Assembly (NCBI GenBank): GCA_947471745.1
Contig: CANJKZ010000918.1
Span: forward strand, 341,644-405,643
Source of the DNA: Closterium sp. Naga37s-1
Taxonomy: Eukaryota; Streptophyta; Zygnematophyceae; Desmidiales; Closteriaceae
DNA length: 64,000 nt
Direction of reading: 5' to 3'
Of the stretch, positions 29,187 through 38,700 are shown in pieces. The notes below the pieces were generated by a model. The model made no database searches. It saw nothing but the letters and a program-made list of their open reading frames with translations, and was not told the DNA's origin. Within the stretch, counting starts at the first letter, position 1. The number at the start of each line of letters is the position of its first letter. Position numbers and translations under genes: made by a program.

Positions 29187-31568
29187 GTGGAGGTTCCCGT
29201 ACCCGCCACGTCTACCAACGTAGAGGAGACGGCTTTGCAGCAGTCATCTACGGAGAACGAGGTAGACACTGTTGACCGACCTGTCGTGCTTCTAGGGAAG
29301 CTTCGCGGAGTTCCTGTTAAGATTCTCGTAGATAGCGGAGCTAGCCACTCGTTCGTGTCTTCATCGTTAGTTAGTCGTCTCCATCTCGAAGCAGATCCGG
29401 CAGTCAACTTCAAGGATGCACGCATGGTAGATAGGACGCCTCTCCACATAGGACCGGTCATTCGCAAGTTGCGCGTAGTGCTAGGACCCATCACAGTTAG
29501 GCGTGATTTCGACTCTGCGACGCTGGACGGTTACGACTTCATCTTCGGTAGAGATTGGTTGCGGACGGTCAGTACTCAGTTCGATTGGGCTCAGGGAAGC
29601 TGCAGCGTCAAGGTAGATGGCGAGTTCCGGGAGCTGCCACAGTGGAGCGATTCGGCCACATCCTCCGCAGCTATCATTAATGCTGTTCGTGTGCGACAGT
29701 TAGTGAAGCGTGCAGCGCGGATCTTCGCGGTTTTCCTTGAGGAGGTGGAAGCTGAGGAGGGGAAAGGAGGGAGCGCAGCAGTTGGCGATAAGACAACTCT
29801 TCCTGCTGAAGTGAGTGCACTCTTAGCGGAGTTTAGAGACGTCTTCCCCGACGAGTTGCCCCCAGGGTTACCTCCTAGCCGAGCAGTCGACCATCGGATA
29901 GAGTTAGAGCCGGGGAGTAGGCCAGTAGCGAAGCCGCAGTGGAGGTTGAGTCCAGCGGAGACAGAGGAGATGACGCAGCAGGTTAGGCACTTTCTCGCAC
30001 AGGGTTTCATACAGCCATCTAGATCGCCTTGGGCCGCACCGATCCTTTTCGCACCCAAGAAAGACGGAGGGTTACGGATGTGCATAGATTACCGCGCACC
30101 GAACGCCGCCACCGTCAAGAATAGATTCCCGGTGCCGAGAGTAGAGGATTTTCTCGATGCAGTGCAGGGCGCTAGAGTCTTCTCAAATATCGACCTTCGT
30201 TCCGATTACCACCAGATTCGTGTAGTTCCAGAGGACCAGCACAAGACGGCGTTTCGTACGAAGCAGGGGTTGTACGAGTTCAGGGTTCTTCCGTTCGGTT
30301 TGACCAACGCCCCAGCGACGTTTCAGACGCTCATGAAGACTGTCCTCTCCGAGTTCCTAGGTTCGTTCGTCGTGGTTTACCTAGACGACATCTTGATCTT
30401 CTCAAAGACGAAAGAGGAGCACATGCAGCACTTGCAGAAGGTCTTCGAGGTCTTACGGAAGGAGAAGCTGTACGCGAAGCAGTCAAAGTGCGAGTTCTTT
30501 CTTCCTGAGGTCGAGTTCCTAGGACACGTCGTATCCGCTAGTGGCATTAGGACCGACCCGAAGAAGATCGCAGCAGTACAGGATTGGGTAGCACCGACCT
30601 CAGTCAAGGAGTTGCAGAGCTTTCTCGGATTCGCCAATTACTATCGTCGTTTCGTTCAGGGTTACGCATCGATCGCTAGTTCACTCACCGACCTACTTCG
30701 GAAGGGCGTAGATTTCGATTGGGGTCCAGCGCAGCAGCAGGCGTTCGAGCAGATGAAGCAGTCGCTCACGTCTTCACCGACACTGTTGTACCCAGATCCC
30801 ACTCGCCCATACGTTGTAGTGACCGACGCATCAGATCGGGCCATAGGAGCAGTGCTTCTTCAGGACCAGGGACGCGGGTTGCAGCCGATCACGTACGAGT
30901 CGCGTAAGCTTAGGGGAGCGGAGCTGAACTATCCGATTCACAACAAGGAGGCGCTCGCGATCATCCATGCGTATAAGGTGTGGAGGTGCTACCTAGAGGG
31001 GGCAGATAGTGTTATACGCACGGACCATTGCTCGCTTCGCTTCCTCAAGTCGCAGCCGCAGCTGAGTCGTCGCCAGGCTAGATGGATGGAGTTCATGGAG
31101 GGGAGTTTCCACTACAGGATAGAGTACAAGCCAGGCGTTCGCAACCCAGCAGATCCGCTCACTCGCCCTAGTTGCCAGCTCGCTAGTCTCACAGTTACTG
31201 CCGGCCACCCACTTCTCACAGCACTCTTCGAGCACGGTTACACAGAAGATCCCGACTTCACACCGCAGCCGCCCGCAGGAGCAGAGGTGCAGGGTAGTGT
31301 CTACATACGGAAGGGTACCACACGGATTTGGGTTCCAGCCTACCGCCCTCTTCGACAGCTTCTTCTTTCCGAGGCGCACGATGTAGTTAGCGCAGGTCAC
31401 TTTGGAGCAGATAAGACGGCTAAGACGCTTAGTCGCACGTACTACTGGCCCGGGCTTGCAGCAGACGTAGAGGATTACATTCGCTCGTGCGACACGTGTC
31501 AGCGTACGTCCTCTTGCCAGCGCAAGGCAGGACTTTTGCAGCCGATTCCACCGCCCGACCGCCCCTAG
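29187..31568 (+). CDS. gypsy protease, reverse transcriptase and RNase H part
   Basis: Order: protease (VKILVDSGASHSFVSSSLV), reverse transcriptase (SPWAAPILFAPKKDGGLRMC, FSNIDLRSDYHQIRV, VVYLDDILIFS), RNase H (YVVVTDASDRAIGAVLLQD, ALAIIHAYKVWRCYL), and the integrase zinc-binding segment (HFGADKTAKTL ... CDTCQR). Confidence 0.93.
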   Translation: MEVPVPATSTNVEETALQQSSTENEVDTVDRPVVLLGKLRGVPVKILVDSGASHSFVSSSLVSRLHLEADPAVNFKDARMVDRTPLHIGPVIRKLRVVLGPITVRRDFDSATLDGYDFIFGRDWLRTVSTQFDWAQGSCSVKVDGEFRELPQWSDSATSSAAIINAVRVRQLVKRAARIFAVFLEEVEAEEGKGGSAAVGDKTTLPAEVSALLAEFRDVFPDELPPGLPPSRAVDHRIELEPGSRPVAKPQWRLSPAETEEMTQQVRHFLAQGFIQPSRSPWAAPILFAPKKDGGLRMCIDYRAPNAATVKNRFPVPRVEDFLDAVQGARVFSNIDLRSDYHQIRVVPEDQHKTAFRTKQGLYEFRVLPFGLTNAPATFQTLMKTVLSEFLGSFVVVYLDDILIFSKTKEEHMQHLQKVFEVLRKEKLYAKQSKCEFFLPEVEFLGHVVSASGIRTDPKKIAAVQDWVAPTSVKELQSFLGFANYYRRFVQGYASIASSLTDLLRKGVDFDWGPAQQQAFEQMKQSLTSSPTLLYPDPTRPYVVVTDASDRAIGAVLLQDQGRGLQPITYESRKLRGAELNYPIHNKEALAIIHAYKVWRCYLEGADSVIRTDHCSLRFLKSQPQLSRRQARWMEFMEGSFHYRIEYKPGVRNPADPLTRPSCQLASLTVTAGHPLLTALFEHGYTEDPDFTPQPPAGAEVQGSVYIRKGTTRIWVPAYRPLRQLLLSEAHDVVSAGHFGADKTAKTLSRTYYWPGLAADVEDYIRSCDTCQRTSSCQRKAGLLQPIPPPDRP

Positions 31569-31580
31569 CAGGTAGTTACC

Positions 31581-32525
31581 ATGGACTTCATCATGGCTTT
31601 ACCGCGCACAGTTAGGGGTCACGACGCCATCTTCGTGGTAGTGGATAAGTTTTCTCGAGCATCGCACTTCATCCCCACGCACGGCAAGGTCACAGCAGAG
31701 GAAGCCGCGACGCTGTTCGTAGATAACGTAGTCCGACTACACGGGGTTCCAGATTCCATCATTTCCGACCGCGACCCTAGATTCACCTCGAAGTTCTGGA
31801 AGCAGCTTTTCGCACTGTTTGGGACTCGCTTAGCCATGTCGTCAGCGTACCATCCAGAGACAGACGGACAGACTGAGCGTGTGAACCAGACCTTGGAGCA
31901 GATCCTTCGCAGCATCACGATGCACGACGCAGCCGCATGGGACAAGAAGCTGAGCATGGCCGAGTTCGCATACAACAACACGCACCACTCGTCCACAGGC
32001 ATGTCACCGTTCTTCGCACTGTACGGTCAGCACCCCAATGTCCCCACTCGTGTCGATCTCACACCCACTGTCCCTCGTGCGGACAACTTCCATCAGCATC
32101 AAACCTTCATTCATGATCACGTGAGGAAGCACCTTGAGCTCGCAAATGCACGCATGGCACGCACCACCAACCGCAGTCGTCGTGAGGTGTCGTTCGCAGT
32201 CGGCGACCGTGTTCTCTTGGATAGCCGCAACCTCCGACTGCCACAGGACAGCAAGCTTCGTCCACGTTTCATTGGTCCATTCGTCATTGAGCGCGCACTT
32301 GGTCCAGTCGCATACCGCCTCCGCCTTCCCGCTCATTTCCGCATGCACCCGTCATTCCACGTGTCGCTTCTTCGTCCTTACACCGATCCCAACGCCACCT
32401 TCTCGGGCCGTGACCGCACTCCACTGCCGGTAGCTGTTGACACCGACGAGCCCGACTACCAGATCCAGCGCATCCTCAGGCACCGTCGCCGTCTCCAGGG
32501 AGGTGTCCCTTTCATCGACTTCTAG
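31581..32525 (+). CDS. gypsy integrase part
   Basis: Integrase core with the D,D,E pattern (MDFIMALPRT, PDSIISDRDPRFTSKFWK, AYHPETDGQTERVNQTLE), a C-terminal DNA-binding region (VGDRVLLDSRNLRL) and the HPSFHVSLLRPY block. A chromodomain-like stretch lies at about 32430-32650. Part of a broken element. Confidence 0.9.
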   Translation: MDFIMALPRTVRGHDAIFVVVDKFSRASHFIPTHGKVTAEEAATLFVDNVVRLHGVPDSIISDRDPRFTSKFWKQLFALFGTRLAMSSAYHPETDGQTERVNQTLEQILRSITMHDAAAWDKKLSMAEFAYNNTHHSSTGMSPFFALYGQHPNVPTRVDLTPTVPRADNFHQHQTFIHDHVRKHLELANARMARTTNRSRREVSFAVGDRVLLDSRNLRLPQDSKLRPRFIGPFVIERALGPVAYRLRLPAHFRMHPSFHVSLLRPYTDPNATFSGRDRTPLPVAVDTDEPDYQIQRILRHRRRLQGGVPFIDF

Positions 32526-32660
32526 GTTCGTTGGCGTGGTTACGACGCAGCAGACGACAGCTGGGTTCATTCGTCCTCGCTGTCTCCCGACAACGCTTGC
32601 CTCCAAGCGTACCTCCAGTCTGCAGGCGCCGCGGACGTCGCCTCCTTGGGAGGGGGGTAG

Positions 32661-33013
32661 TGTTAAGGGGGGATTTACTGTTCATTCCGAACAGTACTTT
32701 CCAACTCACCCTTATCCTTATCTTCCTTGATTTCCTAGTGCCACGTGGCACTCTACTTTTCTTGCCTTCAATTCCTAGTCCCACGAAGTACTTTCCGACA
32801 TTCGATCTTGCATGTTATATCAACCTTGCTTGTACTTGCCATAATCAATCAAGTCTCATTCAACTCTTCTTCAATTACTAAGTAACTTCTTCGCCTATTT
32901 CGCCAATAATTCTTTCGCCAATAATTCTTTCGCCAAAGTCTTCCACCGCGTTTCATCCTCGACTTAGTCGGCCCCGCTAATTCTTTAGCGGACTTAGGCC
33001 GTCGGGCCTAACA
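32661..33013 (+). repeat. gypsy 3' LTR
   Basis: Direct copy of the 5' LTR plus a 15-bp tandem duplication (CCAATAATTCTTTCG) near 32915. Confidence 0.9.
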
Positions 33014-33355
33014 CACTAGCTGGTGGTGATGTTCTCGGGGTTGGGTTGGGAGAGCTCGGAAAGTTGTGCTGCAGTATAGCACACTCGCTTTCACTTGTGT
33101 GTACATTCCTGACTTTACTCGTTTAGGTTGTCAGTAAAGAATGGTCACATTGCCTATTCCCCTGAGAACCAGAGAAATGTACCGTATGATGCTACATGGA
33201 TGTGACAGTGTAGGCAGATGGATCTGGCATACATCCCTGCATGCCCTGACAATTTAATCATATAACGCGCACATTTAACACATTGAAAAGAGCATGGTAG
33301 TAACACATAAGAATTTATCCATGATTATCCATGACAATATCTAGTGATTATCGTT
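33014..33355. other. Intergenic remainder of the CC2 unit
   Basis: Continues the CC2 upstream DNA after the gypsy element. 33060-33345 is closely similar to 63085-63350 in the CC4 unit and to 22565-22760 near CC1, including the TGTGCTGCAGTATAGC block. No gene seen. Confidence 0.7.
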
Positions 33356-33496
33356 TGTCAAACATTATATGTTTATATATTGAGTAGGCTATAGTGGGTT
33401 TAGCCTTAGGGTGTACAACACTTCTAGGGTTAGGTTTGACCTATTTGTACCCAACCCTCTAGCTAGTCAATCATTCCTGTTTCATTCATTCTGACA
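33356..33496 (+). repeat. copia-3 5' LTR
   Basis: TGTCAAACATTATATG...CATTCTGACA, 141 bp; direct copy of 40676-40816; preceded by TCGTT. Confidence 0.92.
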
Positions 33497-33627
33497 TGGT
33501 TTCAGAGCAGGTCCTCCGCTAGGACCGATTTTTCTTAGGGCCCACCACTGCTGACTGACTACTAGCGCCCTCGTGCGCCTCTACTGTCGGAGCGCCCTCG
33601 AGCGCCTCCCCCCAGCGCCCTCGTGCG

Positions 33628-34015
33628 CCCCTTCTTAGCGGCCCCTTACGGCCCCGTCGACCCCGCGCGCCGCCCCTTAGCGGCCCCTCACGGCCCCGTC
33701 GACCCCGCGCGCCGCCCCTTAGCGGCCCCTCACGGCCCCGTCGACCCCGCGCGCCGCCCCTTAGCGGCCCCTCACGGCCCCGTCGACCCCGCGCGCCGCC
33801 CCTTAGCGGCCCCTCACGGCCCCGTCGACTCCGCGCGCCGCCCCTTAGCGGCCCCTTACGGCCCCGTCGACCCCGCGCACGGCCCCTTAGCGGCCCCGTC
33901 GGCCCCGTCGACCCCACGCGCCGCCCCTTAGCGGCCCCTCACGGCCCCGTCGACCCCGCGCGCCGCCCCTTAGCGGCCCCTTACGGCCCCGTCGACCCCG
34001 CGAGCCGCCCCTTAG
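33628..34015. repeat. 42-bp GC-rich minisatellite in the copia-3 leader
   Basis: About nine units containing CGCCCCTTAGCGGCCCCTCA and CGGCCCCGTCGACCCCGCG, repeating every 42 bp with small variants, followed to 34260 by a looser GCCGCCCGAACCGA repeat. It lies between the primer-binding site and the gag start. Confidence 0.9.
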
Positions 34016-34311
34016 CGGCCCCGTCGGCCCCGCGTTCGCCCCTTAGAGGCCCCGTCGGCCCCGCGTCCGCCCCCCTTAGAGGCCCCGTCGGCCCCGCCAG
34101 AACCGAGCCGCCCCACGCGCAACCGCCACGGCCCCGCCAGAACCGAGCCGCCCGAACCGAGCCGCCCGAACCGAGCCGCCCAGCCCGAGCCGAGCCGCGC
34201 CGCCCGAACCGAGCCGCGCCGCCCTCCCCGTACTGAGCCGCCCTCTCTGGACCGAGCCGCCCTCCCTGAGTTGCGCTGCCTGCCGCTTTTAGGGTTTTGC
34301 CTACTGCTACT

Positions 34312-35550
34312 ATGGCTAGCCCCATTGTTCTCGCTTTTGATGCCGAGGGCCGCCCAGTGAAGTTTGAAATCTGGCTAGATGACTTGCACCTGTTCCTCCA
34401 GCTCACTGCCAAGGAGGACATCTCGCTGTACGATCACGCACTAGGCCTCGCTGCTGCCCCTGCTCTTACTGCTGACAGTACTGCCCGCTCACAGTGGCAG
34501 ACTCGTGATGCCCACGCTCGTTTCGCTATTCGCAACTCCCTGCCGGTCGATGAGCGCGAGCACTTTGGCCAGCACAAGACTGCGCAGGCACTGTACACTG
34601 CTGTAGTTGCTCGCTACTCCTCACCTGCCTCTGCTACGCTAGGCCGTCTCTCGCTCCCCTACCTGTTCCCAGACCTGTCCGCTTTCGCCACAGTCGCTGA
34701 CCTCACCACGCACCTCCGCACTAGTGAGGCTCGCTTTCGTGCCGCTATGCCCGCTGAGTTTCTTGCCACCCACTCCCCCCCGCTCTGGCTCACTCTCTAC
34801 CACCTTGTCACCCGTCTCCCTGACTCTCTTCGTGCGGTCAGGGACCACTTCCTAGCTCGCTGCCCCACTGAGCTCACCGTTGACCTGCTCGAGAAGGAAC
34901 TGCTTGCAGCCGAGACTAGCATGGTCACTGTAGCTGCCTCTCGTGGCGACCCCCGCACCCCGTTCTTCGAGGGGTGTTCCCCTTCCCCCCTGCTCCCCTC
35001 TGTCGCCTCTGCTGCTGCTGTCGACCTAGTTGGTACTGAGCAGGTCGGGACTGCGTCCGCTCCGAGCTGGCGCCGCAGCGGCAAGGGCAAAGGGGGCAAG
35101 GGAGGTGGAGGTGACGGCGGGGGAGGCGGTGGTGGGGGCGGTGGAGGCGGTGGGGGTGGTGGCGGGGCAGGAGGGGCTAGTGGCAGCGGTGGGGGTGGTG
35201 GCGGCAGCAGCGGAGGAGGTGGCCGAGGTGGGGGCGGTGGTGGGGGCGGCGGTGGACGAGGCGGCGGCAGGGGCGGTGGTGGTCGAGGTGGTGGCGGCGG
35301 AGGTGGTGGTCGTGGTGGCGCTGGCGGACAGCAGACTCTCTCTCCCCAGGAGCTTCGTGAGTGGTACTCTCAGCACGGGGGGGGGGGGGGGGGGGGGGTG
35401 GCCTTAGCTGCACGTACGTCATCCGCACTGGTGAGCGCACTGGCCAGACGTGTGGGAGGGCGCACACCACACAGCGCTGCTTCTCCCGCCTCGACGACGC
35501 TTGGCGCACTCAGTTCCCTACTGCCACTGAGCTGCCCCGCTGGTGGGATC
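34312..35550 (+). CDS. copia-3 gag part
   Basis: Starts MASPIVLAFDAEGRPVKFEI, with a gag_pre-integrase/UBN2-like helical domain (FAIRNSLPVDEREHFGQHKT, LVTRLPDSLRAVRDHFL). A long Gly-rich hinge (about 35100-35330) leads to a Cys/His cluster of form C-x13-C-x3-H-x4-C that copia-4 shares. Part of a broken element. Confidence 0.8.
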
Positions 35551-35705
35551 TGATGAAGAAGAACATTGATGTCTTTGCTCTTGACTTTGATGCTATTCTC
35601 ACCGCCATGTATGTGTTGTCTACTAGTGGAGAGGGTGATTAGTACCTGCGTGTTCCGCCCGACCCGGGCATTCGCACCAGTGAGGCTGCCGCTCTAGGTG
35701 CTTGC

Positions 35706-38700
35706 GTGTCTGCTGCCCCAGGTGCTGGTGAGGCTGCTGCGCTAGGTGCTTACGTGTCTGCTGCCCCAGGTGCTGGTGAGGCTGCTGCTCCAGGTGCTAG
35801 TGAGTCTGCGCCCCCTGGTACTGAGTCCACTGAGGCACTGCACACCTTCACTCTAGACTCAGGCGCTTCTCGCTGTTTCTTTCGTGACCGCACTGCCCTT
35901 GAGCAGCTTGCTCGGCCAGTTGCTGTCTCCCTTGCTGACCCCTCTGGGGGTCCGGTCATTGCGACCTCCTCCACTGTCCTTCCTTGTCCTGCGGTTCCGT
36001 CGGGCACTCTGTCAGGTCTCCACCTCCCCTCGTTCTCTACGAACTTGGTGGCGGGTTGTGCGCTCCAGGACGGGGGTGTCCACCAGTTCACCCCTGCCTA
36101 CGAGCGCGTGACACACTGCACGTGCGCTCGGACGGGCCGTCACCTCGCTACCTTCACTAGGCAGCCGGGGTCGGACCTGTACACACTGACCACTGAGTCC
36201 CCTCAGGTAGCTGCGTCTGCGTCTGCGTCAGGTCAGTTGTCTGCCCCCTGCTCGTGTCGCTCTCTGGCGCACGAGACTGTCCTCTGGCACCACCGCCTTG
36301 GTCACCCGTGCGTGCAGCGCCTTCGTGCCATGCACAAACGGTACCTTGTCTCTGGTCTTCCCCGGGTACTTCCTCCCCTCCCACCCTCGCCTGCTCCTCC
36401 CTGTCTTCCTTGTGTCGAGGGGCGGCAGCGCGCCGCTCGTCACTCCTCCTCGTTTCCCCCGACGACTGCTCCCTTGCAGACGCTCCACATGGACGTGTGG
36501 GGCAAAGCCCGCGTCCGTGGACAGGGTCAGGAGCGGTACTTCCTGATCGTTGTTGACGACTTCTCGCGCTACACCACGGTCTTCCCCTTGCGCACCAAGG
36601 GTGAGGTCCCTGCTGTTTTGATCCCTTGGATCCGCGCTTCTCGTCTCCAGCTCAGCGAGCGGTTCCACTCGGACTTTCCTGTCTTGCGTCTGCACTCTGT
36701 TAGAGGTGGTGAGTTCTCCTCCGACCTCTTGGCAGCCTACTGTGCGGAGCATGGCATTGAGCAGTCGTTCACGCTTCCGGCCTCTCCACAGCAGAATGGG
36801 GTTGCTGAGCGCCGCATTGGCTTGGTCATGGAGGTCGCTCGTACCTCCTTGATCCATGCGGCTGCCCCCCACTTTCTGTGGCCGTTTGCAGTCCGCTACG
36901 CTGCGCATCAGCTCAACATCTGGCCCCGTGTCTCCTTGCCGGAGACCTCGCCCACACTGCTGTGGACGGGGGAGGTTGGCGATGCATCGCGTTTTCGGGT
37001 CTGGGGATCTCGAGCTTTTGTCCGCGATACGTCTGCGGACAAACTCTCCTCCCGCGCTGTTCCTTGTGTCTTCCTTGGCTTTGTCCCGGACGCGTCTGGT
37101 TGGCAGTTTTACCACGCCACCTCGCGCCGTGTCCTGCCCTCTCAGGACGTCACTTTTGACGAGTCGGTGCCCTACTACCGCCTCTTCCCCTACCGCACTG
37201 CCCCGCTCCCTCCCCCGCCTCTCTTCCTCGCGCCAGGTGCTGCTGTGGTAGACCCCCTCCCCCCTCAGGGTGCCGCTCCCTCAGATGTGTCCCAGGTAGA
37301 CCCGGTTGACCCTGTCGAGGTAGCTGTCGACTCTCGTCCTGCTAGGGGTGCTGAGCCTGAGCGTGCGGAGCCTGGGGGTGCGGAGCCTGGGGGTGCGGAG
37401 CCTGGGGGTGCTGAGACTGGGGGTGATGAGTCTGGGGGTGCTGAGCCTGGGAGTGCTGCACCTGGAGGAGCTCTCTCCTCCGAGCAGCTGCGTGAGTGGT
37501 ACTTACAGTACTGCAGCCTCAGGAGAGGTGCTTCTGGCGCTCGGAGCGCTCCTGGAGCTGGTACTAGTGCTTCCCCTCCTAGGCGGGCGCTGCCCTCTCC
37601 CCTGCAGCTCCGCGAGTGGTACGCTCGGCACTGCAGTCTCCGGAGTGGCGCTCCTCGCGTCGCGGACCCCGGTACTGCTACTGGAGCTGCTGGGGGTGCT
37701 GCTGGTGCTGGAGCTGCTGGAGGTACTGCTGGTGCTACTGGAGCTGCTGGAGGTGTTGCTGGTGCTGGTGCTGCTGGAGCTACAGGAGGTGCTGCTGCTG
37801 CTGGCGGTGCTGCTGGAGCTGCTGGAGGTGTTGCTGGTGCTGGTGCTGCTGGAGCTGCAGGAGGTGCTGCTGCTGCTGGCGGTGCTGCTGGCGCTGCTGG
37901 AGGTGCTGCTGGTACTGGTGCTGCTGGTACTGCTGGAGCTGCTGGAGGTGTTGCTGGTGCTGGTGCTGCTGGAGGTGCTGCTGCTGCTGCAGCTGCTGGA
38001 GGTGCTGGTGCTGCTGGTGGTGCTGCTGGTGCTGGAGCTGCTGGAGCCGCCGGTCTTGGAGGTGCTCGTACTGGAGGTACTGGAGCTGCTGGGACTGGAG
38101 CTGCTGAGGGGGTTGGCACTGGAGGTGCTGAGCGGCTGCGGCCGTACTACGTTCCGCTCCTTCAGCAGGTTCTTGGTCTCCCGCCCTCTCCTGGTCCTAC
38201 TCCTCCTCCCCTACTGAGTCCACCACCTGTCCCGTCGCAGTCACAGTTACAGCCTGCCTCTCCACTGCCTGGTCCTTCTCCTTACACTGCGCCGACAGGT
38301 AGCTTTACGGAGCGTCGTGAGCCTGAGTCTCGTCCTCCGTCGCCTGAGTCTAGTCCTGCGTCTTCTGAGTCTCGTCCAGAGTCGCCTGTCCGCACTGCAC
38401 GCACTGGTCGTCGTGCTCCACGTGAGCGTCCTCCTCCTGTCCTAGGCACTCACTACATGACCCTGCGTCCGTCCACTGCTCCACAGCGCGTCCCTCTGCC
38501 GTCTCCTCCTGCGTCCTCTCTTCCTGACGTTGCCGACCCGCCGTCAGACCTTACTCGTGCTGCCAGTTCTACTGTCGCGCGTCTCCTTGCCACTGTTGTC
38601 ACTGACCCTACCTTTGAGTCCTCTGCTGCGTCTGCTCTAGTCGCTGAGCTTGTTGACTTTGCTGCCGCCTGTCGTCTAGACTACGCCGCTAGCCTTGTCG

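Larger units (their letters stand above)
26098..33013 (+). mobile_element. Ty3/gypsy (chromovirus-type) LTR retrotransposon, broken, with nested element
   Basis: 6.9 kb with LTRs of about 338 and 353 bp (TGTTAAGG...CCTAACA) that differ mainly by one short tandem duplication. Imperfect 5-bp target duplication CGCTA/CACTA. Primer-binding site TTGGTATCAGAGCC after the 5' LTR and a GGGAGGGGGGT polypurine tract before the 3' LTR. Parts in order: gag with CCHC knuckle, protease, reverse transcriptase, RNase H, integrase, and a chromodomain-like end. RNase H before integrase marks Ty3/gypsy. It is broken, with about three breaks, and a 1.6-kb short-LTR element sits in gag. It landed in the intergenic DNA of the CC2 unit; the uninterrupted sequence survives near 63040 in the CC4 unit. 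Confidence 0.92.

Noticed and set aside
37265-38119. Minus-strand Ala/Pro-rich frame, and similar frames at 55141-55746 and 51205-52038
   Set aside because: Shadows of the repeat linkers and leader repeats of copia-3 and copia-4.
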